Positions 38,501-53,500 of a DNA stretch of 64,000 nucleotides are shown here, in pieces. A program made the translations under genes and the position numbers. Numbering within the stretch: the stretch's first letter is position 1; each line of letters starts with the position of its first letter. The stretch is from Breviolum minutum Mf 1.05b.01 (Eukaryota > Sar > Dinophyceae > Suessiales > Symbiodiniaceae): the NCBI GenBank assembly GCA_000507305.1, contig DF241431.1, positions 1 to 64,000 on the forward strand, given 5' to 3'. The notes beneath the pieces are model-generated. The model worked only from the letters and a program-made list of their open reading frames with translations. It did not search any database and was not told where the DNA came from.

Positions 38501-41500
38501 CAAAAGCCGGAGAGTCTCCAGTCGATGTGGTCCTACGGGGCTTCTTGAAGTTCACAGGCAAATGTTCCGTGAATCATAGCAACCCAAGAAAAATATAGCT
38601 TACTCCGTATGGTAAACTTATGAGCGAAGTAGTTCCAAATCACCTCGCGCTTCAGGTTGGTGAGTTTTTTAATCATAAACTGTTTGCAGATTCCAAAATC
38701 ACTGATTCAGCTTCTGCTGATTTAATCACAGTGCATGCTGTGACTCTCTTGAAACTTTGCGCAAACGGTCGACGGTAAGGGCTCTACCCCATTGAATGCA
38801 TAAGCTCAATTCAAAAACCATACTCCTTTCGCGGAGACTTATCATGATTGCCGCCTAAATTGCTTCATATCTTTATATATACCGTAAAAAAACCCAAAAA
38901 CAACAAAACAGCAACACTTCATAGCTTCGCTCGCAGTTCGCAAGGCCTTACCGCTGCTGATGAGGACGAAGACTCCAAGGCCACAGAAGACGCCTCGGCA
39001 TTTCTGTTTCATGGGCAGCCCAGTTGCATGGGTTCGACGGTGCAATGGTTTGTGTTTATGAAGAGATGGTATCATCCAATGTTGATTTCAGGTGTTCTTT
39101 TGCATTCTTTTGCATTCTTTTGCCATGTTGGTGAAGTATGCTACAAAGTTGTAGCAAAGACTTTGCTCAGACTGGTGACCATATGGTGAATATTGGTTTT
39201 TTGAGAGAATGTTCTTTTGTGGAATGATAGGGATACCGGGATGGGAACCTGGTTGAGATCCTAAATCCAGAAGCTGTGGATTTGGAACTATCAACTGAGG
39301 TACACTGTGGATGACGCCCAGAAATTCCTCGTGACGACCAAAAGCAATGGAGAGAATGGCAAGTATACCTTTCGTCGTGTTTTTGGTGATTGGTATTGTT
39401 CCTCGATCTCTGCAAAGCCAGGTTGTATCAAATAGCGAAGCCTTTCTTAGCCCCAAAGTGATGCTTTTGCCACCGAAGCACAATGAGCAATGGTTTGAGT
39501 TCTCAGCAATGGTATGGGTGATGGGGGCAGGATAGATTCCATTTCTCTCGTCGTGGAAGACAGGCCTTGTTGTGTCGTTTGCCTTTCTGCAAGGTTTTGC
39601 TGGTTCCAAGAATACTGGGCACACCTGGAGGTTGGCCCTGGGGTTCACCCCTCATTTCATTGAACGTAAATCTTGATCAACCACAGAAGCTTCATTGGAG
39701 ACGGCAAGGCTTTCCCATCGGGATGTCCTGTCGCCTCACCCTTGCCACATTCTTGGGCTTGTTAAACGCTGCCATGGTCAGGTTGGGCAGTGACGTGGCC
39801 AAGCTCTTCCCCATCCCGGAGCTTGTTGCTTGGGCTTATCAGCACTGTGATTTCAGGATGGTTGTATCGTAGAATCAAATATACACCACTCAAATCAACA
39901 AAACCGATGTTTTTTGATCTTTTTTGGTGTTTCCATCATTTTTCATGGGTCCACCTGAGCACGGGTGCTGTCTGAGTTTGAAGTCTTAACATTAGAACGT
40001 TTGGCCTTGGCTCAGGATAGCATTGCTGGGGTGGCACCCAAAATCATATCCTTAGTGGATGAGCCCGGGAGTCCCAGGTTGATCCAAGACTGAAAACGGG
40101 ACCTAAGGACATTGAGACCGTCTGCTCTGCAGCATCTTTTGAGGCGTGTGAAGAGTCTTGGGGAGCGACGCGAAGAGCTTCTTCAGGCTGTGCACGAAGG
40201 ATGATGGGATGGGATGGTGAACGTCCAGCTGCTACCTGAAGGAACAGCCTCGAAAACAAGGCATGACTTCTCTAAACAGCATGGGATGGTGTGGTCACAT
40301 AAACTACAAACCCCTTGTCACAAGGTCTTGAGAGCAAGGTTTTCCCCTGAAAACGGTTGTTTTTAGAAAAAGCTATGTCAGACCCATTTTGAGTGGACAA
40401 CTTTGGATAGAATGGAAGCACCAGGTTCCAGGAGTAGGAGTGACCTCCAATAGCAGAAGAGCTGGGTGATCTGATGCTTTTAGGAGGAGTAACGGGGAAA
40501 GATGAGGCCGAAACCCGCGTGACACAGCACCGGGCACTGAGAGATTGTGCATAGAAGCCCTAAGCTTGAAACTCGACATCCTTGGCTATAGCATTGGACA
40601 CGTTTAACAAATGTCATTCTTCTGTGCCAATCAATCGCAGGACGTGTCACCATAATGATCGAGCTGAACGACGAAACCCACGAGCACATTTTTCCCATTG
40701 CCGCTGGTTTTGGTTTTGCTGGCTGTGCAGGGGCTGTATGGGTTTCTTTTGGGGGAATGGTATGCCATATGCTTTCCAACAGAACGTTGCCGCATTCATG
40801 AAATTGAAATCAGTACGGGCATAGGCGCAGGGGCACAAAAACCCCACTAAAACCTGGTTTGCATGGATTGACTTCCTGACTTTTATAAATCTGCTGGGTT
40901 CCAAGCCTTTGATACTCCCAGGAACAAACCTGGGTGGACCATGTGGCGATCCTGAAAGATGATGGTTTTCCTTGGCCACAACACGATGCCTATGACTTTT
41001 TCGATCGCTTCACTTTGCGCCGGGTGAGGTGGAGTCAAGTGGCACAAGAATGGTCAGATCAATATGTTGCTTGCTGATAGGTTGATCCCCATGAATTGAA
41101 TGAACCAAACATGTTTTTGGCCCCCTTTGTACCTATCACTAGGATGGAGGCATATCAGATGGAGCAGTTGCCCAAAGTCATGGAGGAGATTCGAGAAGAT
41201 ACCACCACAGAAGGCTAGGGGGTCATGTGGATGTGGTGTGGCCTGAGCCACTGTGGGTGCGAAATTGAAACGGGACGATGGCAGGTGCCGTCTTGTACTT
41301 GGAGCGTTCCGATGGTGTAGCTGTTGGCTTATTGAAAGTGAAGAGTCTCTTGGTTAGCAGAAGCATTTTGGGGGTGCGTGCAAGTTCAGTTTGGACTTTG
41401 GACAAGGAGGGTTTCCCTTCATGAAATTGATCGCCGCATTTTGAATCATTTTGACCGAAGGTTTGTTTAAAGACTCATGGCTCGAGCCATAGCCCCAAAA

Positions 41501-44500
41501 TGTCGACATGGCCAAGCTTAGGTCAACTGAGTGATACAAAAAATCCTTGTGATATTCCATTTTGATTGGTTTAAAAGGATCCTTAAAAATGGCATTATCA
41601 TGGCATTATCATAATCCCTGTATACCTGGGTAGTATAACCCCCTGTATAACCCAAGCCACCGGGGACAAATTGTCACTGCACAGTCCTGGCTGTTGAGGC
41701 GACCACTACGTCATCGCGCGGCGCACGCGTGAGACTTTAAGGCTTAAATTGGGCACAATTGATGGATGCGTTTGAAAGGGTGGTTTCCATCCTGTCAGCT
41801 TACTGGCTGTTCTTTTAAGCAACAACTCTTGGAGTTCCTCCCTTCCCTAACTGTAAACCTCCACCATGGCAGGTCCACCCTGGTGCAGCCCTGCAGCGCT
41901 ACCTTGAGTGCCAAGGGTTCACGTCGGATGGTTCAGAATGAGATCCTCGCCAAGGTGGCTAAAAGGTTGGAAGAAGGCAGGGTGAAATGACGTGAAAAAC
42001 AGGAAGAAAAGGTGATATTTGAAAACAACAACAGTTTCTCTGCCTTGGGAATGAAGAAAACACAACAACTCTTGTATCCGGTTGTTGGGGTGTGAAGGAG
42101 GTGCAGGAACAAATGTCGCAATTTTAATGTTTTGTACCCACGAATAGACTCTTGTAACGTGAAGAGAACCTCATGGACGAATGGCGACCACTGTAACAAT
42201 GCGTGAATTCGAGTAGTAGTCACAGTTGCTCGCAGATGAACGTCCGTGAATCTTCACTAGGCCACATTACATTAAGAGACCCGTTTGAGCCAAGAGACAC
42301 TGGTTTGGAATCACCAATCTTCAAATCAAATCTACAACCTCCACGAAAGTTTGATAGCTTCCGTACCCAACAAAAAAAACTGGAGAGGCATGGCAAGTCT
42401 GAAGCATGTAGCTGGCTGGTGCGCTGAAGCATGGCCCAAGTGGTCGGCCCATGCTCTATCCTTCGCCACCTGCTGGATGAAAGCCTTCGTAGAGGGAGAT
42501 GAGATCAGACGTCCTCACCTTAGAGTTTCAGAGTCTAATTATGAGGCAGAGAAATCTTTCGACATCTTTGGATTCATTTTTGTTTTCAAGATTTGTGATT
42601 GTTGTATTTCTAGATGTTTTTTTCAAGTCTCTACTAGAGTCTAGCATGACAAAAAGCGCTGCACAAATAGAGACTGTTCATATTTGCGCACTGAAAAATC
42701 TTCCTTCCGTTGGATGGATCTCGACGCATTGCGTTAAAACAGCAAACCATCGGAGACCAAAGCAGCCACAAGGGTAAGTTTTTTTTTCTAATAAACTCCA
42801 ATGATTTCTTGAGATTTGGAGATCTTGGTTTTGTGATGCTTTTCGCTTTTAAGGACGAGCTCTGGTGATTGAATTCCATAACAAGTTTGGCTCCCTGTAT
42901 GATCGCTTTTGGAGGACTCGAGAGGCCACCGGAAATTTTGGACTCTGGAGCTTTTTTTTTGGATGGATCCTGAGAAGGGAAGAGATCTAGATTTTGGGTT
43001 AGAAAATGTAATGAATGTAGATGTGTTGGATGGAAGGATGATGTAAACTGATGATTGACTGGCCACATGTGTCCTGTCTTTTGGCTCGCAGTTGGATTGA
43101 GACGTTGGTACCTGCAGCACTGTTGGCTTCAAAAGGATCTTCCAGCGTCCGCATCCTCGGCATGGAGAACGAAGTGGTGGAAGTGAAGTTCTTCCGCCGG
43201 AGGCCGCTTCATCCTGAGCGCTTCTTGGAAAAGCTCCGAGAGCGCTTCGGGCCGCTGGACCGCGACGGATGGAACGTCGCAAGGCCGATGCGCCAGGTAC
43301 ACGAGGTTGAGGTCGTTGAGGTGCTTGCTGGCAGTGGTTGTGTGTGGTTCATGGGCAGCGACGACGTGCAAGCCGAGTGGTTCTACTCGGAGGGCAGGCA
43401 TATCCTCCGTTGTGGGGAGCCATGGCCGTCGAGTGGGGCGGGTGCTGCTGGTGACAGGCGGGTGGAGTTGGTGGTGCGGGTGATGGGAACGGCATTGGAG
43501 ATACAGAGATGGAAGGAGGAGTTCTTTTCTGAACTCGGCAGTTGTTTGATTACAAGAGAGGAGGTGGATGAACTTGAACAGGGCAACATTATGTTAAACC
43601 CCCAGTGCGAGTGGGAGGAGATTCGAGCTGCGCATCAGAATATGTCTTTTTGGGTGCTGCGGTGGTGGCACGCTCTGCTGTTCCTCAGCACCATCACCAG
43701 GCTGGTCAGTACGCTGCCAGGTTTTACAAAGCTACAGGCGACAGGCAGATCTCTTGCAAATCGAATCCAGACATGTGGCAGGAGACGGGTCACAAATGCA
43801 AAGCCTAGCTACTATGCGCGTTTGCATGATTTGATGGGGAGGCCAATGAGCCAGACCGCGTCGTATACGATGATCAACACACAGTATGATTGAACTCTGC
43901 TCTGGCTGTTCAGCCTGTTGCTTTGGTTCAAACGCTGTGATAAGGTCTGCTCGCTTCTGGCAGACGGACAAGTCTGCAGATTACAGGATGCTTCGCCAAC
44001 GACACCGTGTGTGGATGGATCATGCTGTGAGGAAGTCTGGAGGAAAAAAAGCGGTCCGTCCGTCCATGGTTGGTACATTCGGATGTTTGCAGAAATGATG
44101 GGAAAATTGCCAGGATCCTTTCAAAACATCTGGTTGCAGCCCAGCATGTTTATCATGTTTGTTGAAACTCAAGGGAGTTGTCCAAGTTGGATGTCACACC
44201 ACAACCGAAAGCACAGGTGCTTCCCCTGAGTGCCTTCAGCCTGAAGATGGCGGAGAACCTTGGGGCATTGATCACTCTAATGCCTTTCATCAGGAAGTGG
44301 ATGATGAACGAAACACAGCTGGATCTTCAATTTCGTACTGTAAGTCGATTGAACTTGTTATAGCTCTGTTGCAGATGGGGGTGTCGCTTGTGCCTCCACG
44401 ACCTTGCAGATGATGTTCTTTTCCATTACTAGTTGTCGAATTCTCTAGTGACCAGTGGTGAATTGCAATACAAGATGGTGAGAAATCCAATGTCCTGTGA

Positions 44501-47500
44501 CAAGATAGGTTGTCCAGAAAAAATCCGACAGGAAAATTAATTACTGTAACAAAAATTACCAGCACGTTTTGCAAAGGGAGAGAAGTGATTAAAGCAGGAA
44601 ATACGTTGCGCACTTCGATGGCTGGGCAGTTGGTCTTTTTTTGCCCAACTTTCTTTTAAAAACAGCTCTTATGATGGGTCTTGAGGATGCATGCCCAAAT
44701 ATTTTTTTCCTTCAGCACTTTAGATGCTCCTGGTGCTTTTTATGACCTGGACCTTGTGCGTCGAACAGTCTTTGTTTTTTTGGAAACTCTGGAAGTCAGG
44801 GGTTGATGAAAACGCTTTTTTGGTATAAGGAGAGCCCCAAACTTGGCAGTTGCAGACGAGCCCACCTCACCTGTGTCTGGCGCTGTGTCGGTCGATGAGA
44901 AGGAGTGTTTCGGCTCAATGATGTGATCTGTTTGGAAGGACCCGTTGCGGAAATTCCGTTTCCCATTTTGAACATTTTGCTGATTTTCTTGTGAGGAGAG
45001 TTGAAACAATTCATTTTAAGCGTTTGCTAGACGTTTTTTCACCATTTTCCCCACTCAAATCTCCCGTCACCAAGGTCCAAAAACTCCAAGCCGCGCCGTC
45101 GCCGTCGTTGAGCCCATCGTTGAGCGCCTGTCGTCGAGTACATGCACCGGAAAAAAATCAGCGGATGATGGAGAACGACTTCCCAGGAGATTTGGTGAAT
45201 GAAGATGATACATTGAATCACTGAGTTATAAGTTGATATTTGATAGTCTGTTGATTCTTGCATACATTTGCTCACATTTTTCTGCAAGGTCGAAGGTTGG
45301 GGTTGCAATTGTCAGAATTGAAACTTTGAAAAGCAGTCACATCATGTTTGATCCCAGGTCCATATGGTTGATAGACAGTGTAGCTGTAACCAGTTCAGAT
45401 GACTAAAACACTATGATTGGTTGGATATTTTCATATACATCATATACAGCATTTTCCATAGTCTTTCTATATATGAACTGGCTCGGGATATAGTCCAGTC
45501 TCACATTTCACATTTCATTCCTGAAACTCGCATTGAGGACAACTGTTGCCACGAATCACCTCTGGAGCTGAACATTGCGAACCTGGATGGCATGATGGCA
45601 CTAGAGTTCGCGCTTCGCACTGTCGGTGAAAAAAAAGGCGTTCTGCTTAGGCACAAGGGCACGAGAATTTTAAAAATGATGCCCTCCCTTGTCCATGCTT
45701 CTCATCCACAGCGCAATTCTTTCAATCAGGACATCAACTTGCATCGGATTGGATGGACAAAAGATCTGCTATCCAGATCATCTCAGCCACACCTGAGATT
45801 ACGAAAATAGATTGTGCACTTTCGCATCTATGGAATATGGAAATTAATGAATAAATTTTGTAGTTGTATTGGTACAACATAACATCTATCATGTATGATA
45901 GATCATGATAAACTCATTTTCAATCTAGTCTGATACGTCTGACATGACTTCATGTTATTCTACATGACTTTTTTCAGCCAGGTTTGAGCCAGAGGAGACC
46001 AGCACGTTCTTCTCCCGCGATGGAGGTCTTACATGGGCCGAAGCACATAAGGCACGTAGCCTTCAACTGGGAGATCCAGCAGTTGCATCTTCCTTCGCAA
46101 AAAGATGAAGCAAAATGGGAGGTTTGAAGAGCAGCTCAGTGAACTACAGGGGATTACTGTAGTTCGATTTTTGTCACTGTTTGAGGATGTTTTCCAAAGA
46201 AATCTGCAGTTGTTGGTCACTTGTTTTACTCCAGGGCGCCTTCATCTATGAGTTTGGCGACCATGGAGGTCTCATTGTCATGGCAGATGATCTCAAGAAG
46301 ACTGGGGAGGTCCGGGAGATCAACGGGACTCCAAGTTGGTTTTGGGGGATGTGTGGAGGTTTCCTATTCAAGGTGGTTGTTTATTGGAGATTGGTGAACC
46401 AAGCTGAGATCATGGGGCATGATAGAATGGGTAGATATAGTGCCTTTTCCTTTTTCTCGATGTAGGTGCTTTGGTGTATATTGGCGGGTATTAAGACATA
46501 GAACGGAATGTACGTGATTCAAAGGTGCAATGCAGCACATCAGAACGTGAGCATCCAAATGCTGTCTACATCGAGATAAACTACAGACAAGGTTTGGATG
46601 TGACAAACATACAACTGGCATTGACAAGTTGATTGCAATGCCGATGAACATATCCATTGCATTCCATTGCAACGTACTTGTGTCATGCTTCTTATCTCAG
46701 ATCCTGGGTCCCGTTTGGGGAGCCACCGGGCGCCTTTTGCGAGGTGATTTTTACCTGGAATGAAGGCGAATCCTGGTACGACTTCAAGGTCACCAACACG
46801 CCCTTCGAGGTGCCAAAGCAGCCAAACCTCCTGACGCTTCCATATTTGTTGAATCGTTTCCTGTTGGGCCACCAAGGTGGATAACATCATCACGGAGCCA
46901 AACCTCACCTCAACGGCCTTCGTGATGTTTGGAACACGTGAGGCGCAACGAAGCATCCACGATTGTAGATGTCAATGAATCAAGGTGGGCCAGGCCGCCA
47001 GGCCTCCACAGTTTTCAACATTTTTTCAAGTGTCATTCACGGACTTGTTGTTGGTGTCCTGGTGTCCTTGGTTGGTGTCCCCCTTTTCATGGGTTGACTC
47101 AAGGATGGCAGCGGTGTAGTCTATTATCTGAAGTTCGATTCGCCAGGGCCTTAAGATCATGTAGGTCTTGCACTGTCCGCTGTCTATCAGATTTATTATG
47201 ATTTATTGATCCAACTTACACAGCACAACCACACAACCGCCTGAATCAATTGAATTCTCTGGACAAGTTCACCTAAGGGACAGACATTTAGATATCATGA
47301 TGTCAATCCAAAGCAGCAGCCATTGTCACAATCTGTCAAAATCTGCGCAGGCTAGATGTTTTTTGGCAAAGTCAGATCGCGACATTTTTGACTATGCAGA
47401 AATATATGATTCATGATTGCTCAAAATCAATCATGTACCCGAAACATCCCCCCACCCATTTCCTCTATAAATTCAGAGGGGTCAACCCTTGTATAAACTG

Positions 47501-50500
47501 ATTTTTTTATGCTCCTGTCATGTTCCTAATCTATTTACATTTGCCGGAGGATTTAGATTTTATAGAGGAGAGTGAGTTTATAGTGACCATTCCGCGAAGG
47601 ATTTTATAGAGACATGATGTTGTTGCTGTTATTTCTTTTTTTTCAAACCACTGAGTCAGGCTTTTGATTTTATAGTGGGTTTTGAATTTTATAGTGAATA
47701 ATCATATAAGGTTTTATTGTTTCAAATAAAAGCAACATGGAAGTCTATAAAATCAGGTTTGCAGGGGGCACCACACAAGTGCCCAAAGAAGAGAGGCTAG
47801 CTCAGAAAACCTGCCCAAGAAACCTTGTTAGCATTCTACATAGGAAACTAATGGAAACTATGTGTTCACAAATGCCCTCCTAAGTCATCACGAAAATGTT
47901 GATTCTTTAGTATTCATTTATGGCTGGGGGCCAGGATTGTGATTTTATAAGGCTTTTACGGGTTTAATTTTGTTGATGGCTTTGTCCTTAACATGCCACA
48001 TCCTGCCGCAGCATATTGTCACAGATTGTCACTATAAAATCAAGACTCCTTATAAAATCTAGAAGTGGGACTTTTAAGTACAATGTGTTTTGGGCCCAAA
48101 CTCAGGACTCTATAAAAACATAGGATCTTCAAATGGTACTTTTTGGACTTTTCAACTTTGAATGGCATCACTTTTCTATCTTGGGATTTTGATTTTATAG
48201 TGACAGACTTTATAGTAAAACCATTGTTTTTTTAACGTTTTTTTCCCTTAATATTTTTTTGGCATCAAAAATCAGGTTGGACAACTGATTCTATAGAGCC
48301 TTGTGGCGTTGCTCGTGAGATGTTGGTTTCTGATTTTATATTCAATTGTGGGTAGGCCACCTCAGACAGACCAGGTTTATAACTATAAAATCCTAGGCCC
48401 AACCCCATTTGGTCAATGGGAGAGGGGATCCCGAAACCATGACACATATCATGCGATGACAACTGCCTATTGCAAACTGAGCATGACATTAGGTAGTGCA
48501 AAACTGACCCTGATATGAGCCAAGACGATTCCCGCTAAGATGCATGCAACAGATTCACTTCTGATCACAAAGATGCACTGGTATACATGAAAAGGCCAAC
48601 AAAGATGTTTTGGCAGAAAATGATTGCATCTCCCCCCCATTTTGCAATTAATATCACATCATCCCAACGTGGTCTAACGACCTGGTCCGCAACATGTTTC
48701 GTGGATTCTTGACACTGTCAAATTCAGGTTGCAGTTCCCTGCTTGCAAGGGCAGCAGCTTTGCGGATTCTGTTTCTTCGGACTATGAGGACGGGTGCTTC
48801 TGCGTGGGGCAGGTCCTGTCGCAACAATCCAGTATAGAAAGACAGATGACCCTAGAAATGGATTCACAATATGATTCAGAGTTACCTCTAGTAAATTCCT
48901 TGAACATCCTTGAACTGTCAAGGTGTTTCCGAAGAGCATTTTCGGAAGATGGGTCCATCTTTGATTTTCGGAGTGGAAGCAACATGGGTTTTCAAGAGCG
49001 GGGCGTTTCCTTCAAAAGTCGGGAGGCCACGTTGGCTACCAGTTTCATGCCAGTCCCTTGAGAGGGATGATCTTTTTTCAGTCAAAGACCACGAAGATGA
49101 GAGCATTTCCTGAAATGGGGAGTTCCCAGAAATGGATCAAACATGATGTTAAAATGGATGTAGCAACATATGACAACCCTTTTTCTTCAACAGGTAAACA
49201 ATAACATCTAAATATAAACCGATAACCGATGATTTGGGTGATTTTTCGGCTCCCTGAATTTCTGAAAGAATCGGGTCGCTTTGGCAGACGTGGACCGCCT
49301 CGGATGGCCGTGGTGAAGGTGTTTGTATGTTGGGACAACAGGCCGGAGATGAGGAGAAGCTGCTGGGTGAGCCTGGGTGGAATCCTTGATTGGATAGGTG
49401 GAGAGATTACTTGCCTCATTTACAAACCCACTGAAAAATCATGTTGGCCTCTGAAGGCCATTTCTCACTCTACATCCACGTTGGCTTTTATTTGAAAAAA
49501 CATCTTTCAAAAACATTAAGGTTCCAAGCAAAGTACAAGTAAAAGGCTGTTTCAGACCATTTTTTGCCCATTTTTCTGCTGCTGGGAGTGAAAACACCGT
49601 CCTCGCAGATCACCTACACTCGACGGAAGCGCACCTCGCAATGTTGGAATGGTGAGGCCTTCTACCTCGCTGGAGGGTCTGGGATTGTAGAAAAAACATC
49701 TATATTCTTAATGACAAAGAATCCAGCAAGACCTATAATTTGGTACCCTGGGAGTTTTCATGTACGTTCTTTCTATCGTTTTCAAAGGTATCTTGCTATT
49801 CAGATTTTCATTTTGAGAGATTGTGTGGTGCTTTGGTATGTGCCTGACCATGTAGGATTTGCTTAGATCCTCCTCTTGCCATTCGGTTCAGGCCTTTGAA
49901 CGTCCTACGGTGAAGAAGACCTGCGCCTGTACAGAGGCTTTTGGCTGCGGGGAAAAGTATCACTGGAAGGAAGGAAGATCCAATATTCATAGATTCATAA
50001 TCATCCTTGGTTCCTGACTTTCACATGCTAGTCGTTTATTTTGGATCTTTCAGGCCAACAAAAAAACACATCGAAGATGTCCTAGGGAAAGTCCAGCCTT
50101 TCCCAGCAACCAAACCACCCACAGTTCATCCCAGGCCGACTTCGCCTGCGACGTGGGCTTCGTGCGTCAGGTGGGCTCGACGGAGTGCATCTTTGGGGGC
50201 TCGGAGATGATGCCGGACAGGCCTTCGGTGGGAGCGTGGGGGGGGTGCCAGGATGGTGATGAAATTGTGTATTTGAATGGAGATGTGAGAAATAATTTTT
50301 GTGGCATTGGAGTATCTTTGAGTTCGAAATGAATTGAAAAATTGAAAAGGATGGGAATGGTGAAATTGAAGGGGAAACGAAACGCATGTCGTCCATGCGG
50401 GCGAAGTGGAAGTGATGCTTGCCGAGTGATGATGTTGAAAGATTTGGGACCATCATGATGGTTTGATTATGTATTTGCTTTTTGGGTTGCAAACAGCCAT

Positions 50501-53500
50501 GTGAAAGGTCTCAATTGATACATTATTTCCTCCTATCACCATGCGCCGAATCGAATCGCCATTCTGTGGCTGCAGCACTGCGATGCCAAAGACACGCAAC
50601 CGCAGTGCAGAAAATCTCAGGTAGCAATTAGAGCAAGCCAAAGTGTGATGGCCAGAATCGCCTTTCCATCATGAAAAAAGACAACGCAAATTGCTCTGAG
50701 CCTGAAGCAACTATTGTTTCAATCACTTGAAAACGTGGATTGGAGTTTTAGAGTCCGGCCTTGGCTTACTAGAAAAAATGACCTTTGTGATTTATGTCAT
50801 GACCACATCGTACCTTGGACATCTCACCGAACTGATCATTTGAGACCATACAACTCGCTGCTCGACATGGGGAGAGCCCCGGTAAAATCCACCCGTGCCT
50901 TGCTGGGTCAACGACACACAGTGCTGTTGCCACCGTCCAATTTTCTAGAGATTGAGCAGGCATCCGAGGGGTGGTGGTTTTTTGAGAGGTCTTGTTGAAG
51001 ATTTCCAGCAGTTTTTTTTTGGGGAAGTGTGGACCGTATGGACCATTACCATTTCATCTTGAAGTTAATACTTCTTTTGTTGTAGAGGGGATATTCTATC
51101 CGTTCTGTTGGGAGAAATCTGCTCTTTTCAACGAGGCACAGTGGCGGTGCAAATTTTTTGTCTGGAGTTCCACCGACCAGCCCAGGTCGTGTGTCATGAC
51201 AAGATTTTCTGTACTGACATTTTAGTGCCATTTCTTTATTTGCCATCTTGTTTTTTTTTGGAAAGTCCCTTATTTGTAGATGTATTTCTTACTGGCAAAG
51301 GTTGCGGGTGTAACTGATCACAGGAGGGGGTAACTGATCACTGACACACGAAGGATGACTCGCCTCCACAAAGTCATTTACAACTGGAATGGGCGTATGG
51401 CTACAATGGCAACGCGGTTGGCTCCGTTCACTGGATTTCAGCTCCCTGGAAAAAGGTGAACAGTTTTTTTTTATTCCCCTTGAACTGGGCGATGGGTATA
51501 GGCACACTTGGACTTCTCTTCATTTTCTTAGGTACTTTCGTTTTTTTGGGCTGGATCACAATGAGTGGAGTGAATTTAGAGTAATATAAATTCACATGCT
51601 GCTCAGCGCTGCGGAAGTCTTACGGGTCGGTCACATCCTTGGTTTCCCAAGGAGAAGGAGTTTGTCTTTTGTGTGGCAGCTGTGGGGGTGGTGCAATGCT
51701 TGGAGCCTGCAACTGAACAGCAGAAATGACTGAAACCACCAAAAAAGAAGGTTGCATCATGTCCTCATTGTGACCTCAGATCCTGCATGGTATCCTGTTA
51801 TCTTGCTATCCTGCCTGTGCTTTGGAAGATGTCAGGCATGATTGCAGGGTGAAGGGAATGTGAAGGATAGGATTTTAGATGATGATACAAGGAATTTTCA
51901 GGATGTGTCCAGTTTTTTCGTTGATATTCCCAACTTTGCACAAAAATGGCTTGTCGCCGGTGTATACTATCCCCTCACCTCACCAAGGCAAGGCAAAGGA
52001 TCTTTGTGGGCCACAGCAAACGGAACCTTGGTCAATCCGGGATACCTCCCGGAGGTGGAAGATGGCCATCATGATGGTCAAAAAGCATCATCCAAAGATA
52101 TGTAGAAAAAGTGACCAAACAGTAAAGCAAAATACAAAGGGAGTATACTAAGTATACTATCTGAAGTGGTGCACTGAAAATGCCAAGGACTTCGAAATAC
52201 CATGAATGTATAATATGAATATGAATGGCGAAGTTTGTTACCTTTATCTCAGATTTGACCCCCAGATTTCAATCTTGACGTCCCGCTTGAAAAAAGCGGG
52301 GCAGAGGTAAGAGGGACCGACACTCATAAGTTCGTCGATGCCCTTTGGGTTTTCCTGAGCAGACCACTTGGACCACCCTCAAATACAATAACTAATCCAC
52401 TCCCCATGAGTTTTTGGAAACCCTGTGGGGTTCGGTGAGAAAGTTCGCAAGGATCACATGTCTCACCTACTGTCCGGCCTCGCAGCTGTGTGCTTCGGGG
52501 CAAATGGATCCCAAAGGAACTGCAGGTGGGCAGGAGCAGGAGGTAGCAAAGCAAGGCTGTGTGAAGAAAATGAGACGGAAATGCAAGTTGGACTGGTAGC
52601 TTGACATTTTAAGTGCCTTTCTTTTTGCAAAATGACGACATGTAGTTGTTTGAAGGTTTCTACAACACTTTGAAAGTGCTGATGTCATATGAACAAGATC
52701 TTCTGCAGAGCTTCTGCACCTGCAAGAGTGGGACATAAAGCGTCAATAGTTTGATGTCCAGCCAGGTCCCTTTGTTTGTCTTTGGCGTCCGGCCGATTGC
52801 ATCCTTCTCTCCGTTCTGGTCCTTCCAATTCATGAGGCGAATATATTGGGTCGAAAGTGGAAGGATTAGGATCCGGGCATAGAAACATGTGCTAAAATCT
52901 GGGTTGAATTGGCATTTTTGGTGTTGCCCTCTTTTTGGTTTCAAATGAGTTCAATTCCTCCAGTTTAGACATGGCCAGTTGTCCAGGATCAGATCACGTC
53001 ACTATGCATCAGTGCTGATGGCACGCAGCTCTTTAGCATCGCAAGAGCACCTTGGACTGTCAGGCTTGCTGTATTGTCACAGCCACGAAAATGAATGACT
53101 GGAAAATTGAACAGCATGAACATCACAGTAGTGTACAATAGTCACAGTAGACGTACTCTATACATATCTCTATATCAAATGATTTCTATGCATTTCTCCC
53201 TCGCAGACATAGAATTTTGTTGATAGCTTCCTCAGACATGCAAACCGGCCTTCAGAAACATTGGATCCATTTTTGGATCATTCCCAGATTTCCCAGCGTT
53301 TTTGTGTCTAATCTGTGAGTTGCTGGAGGATTCGGCCAATACTTTGGCGCTCTGGGAAAATGTCGTCCCGAAGGTCGGTAGCACAACTGGAGCCACCAGC
53401 AGCGCCATGGAGTTGCCACATATCTTTCGGAAACCTGTGGCCAAGGTCCGGAAAGGGTATCCTGCCAACCTTGGGATGTATCGAAAAATATTATCCAAAA

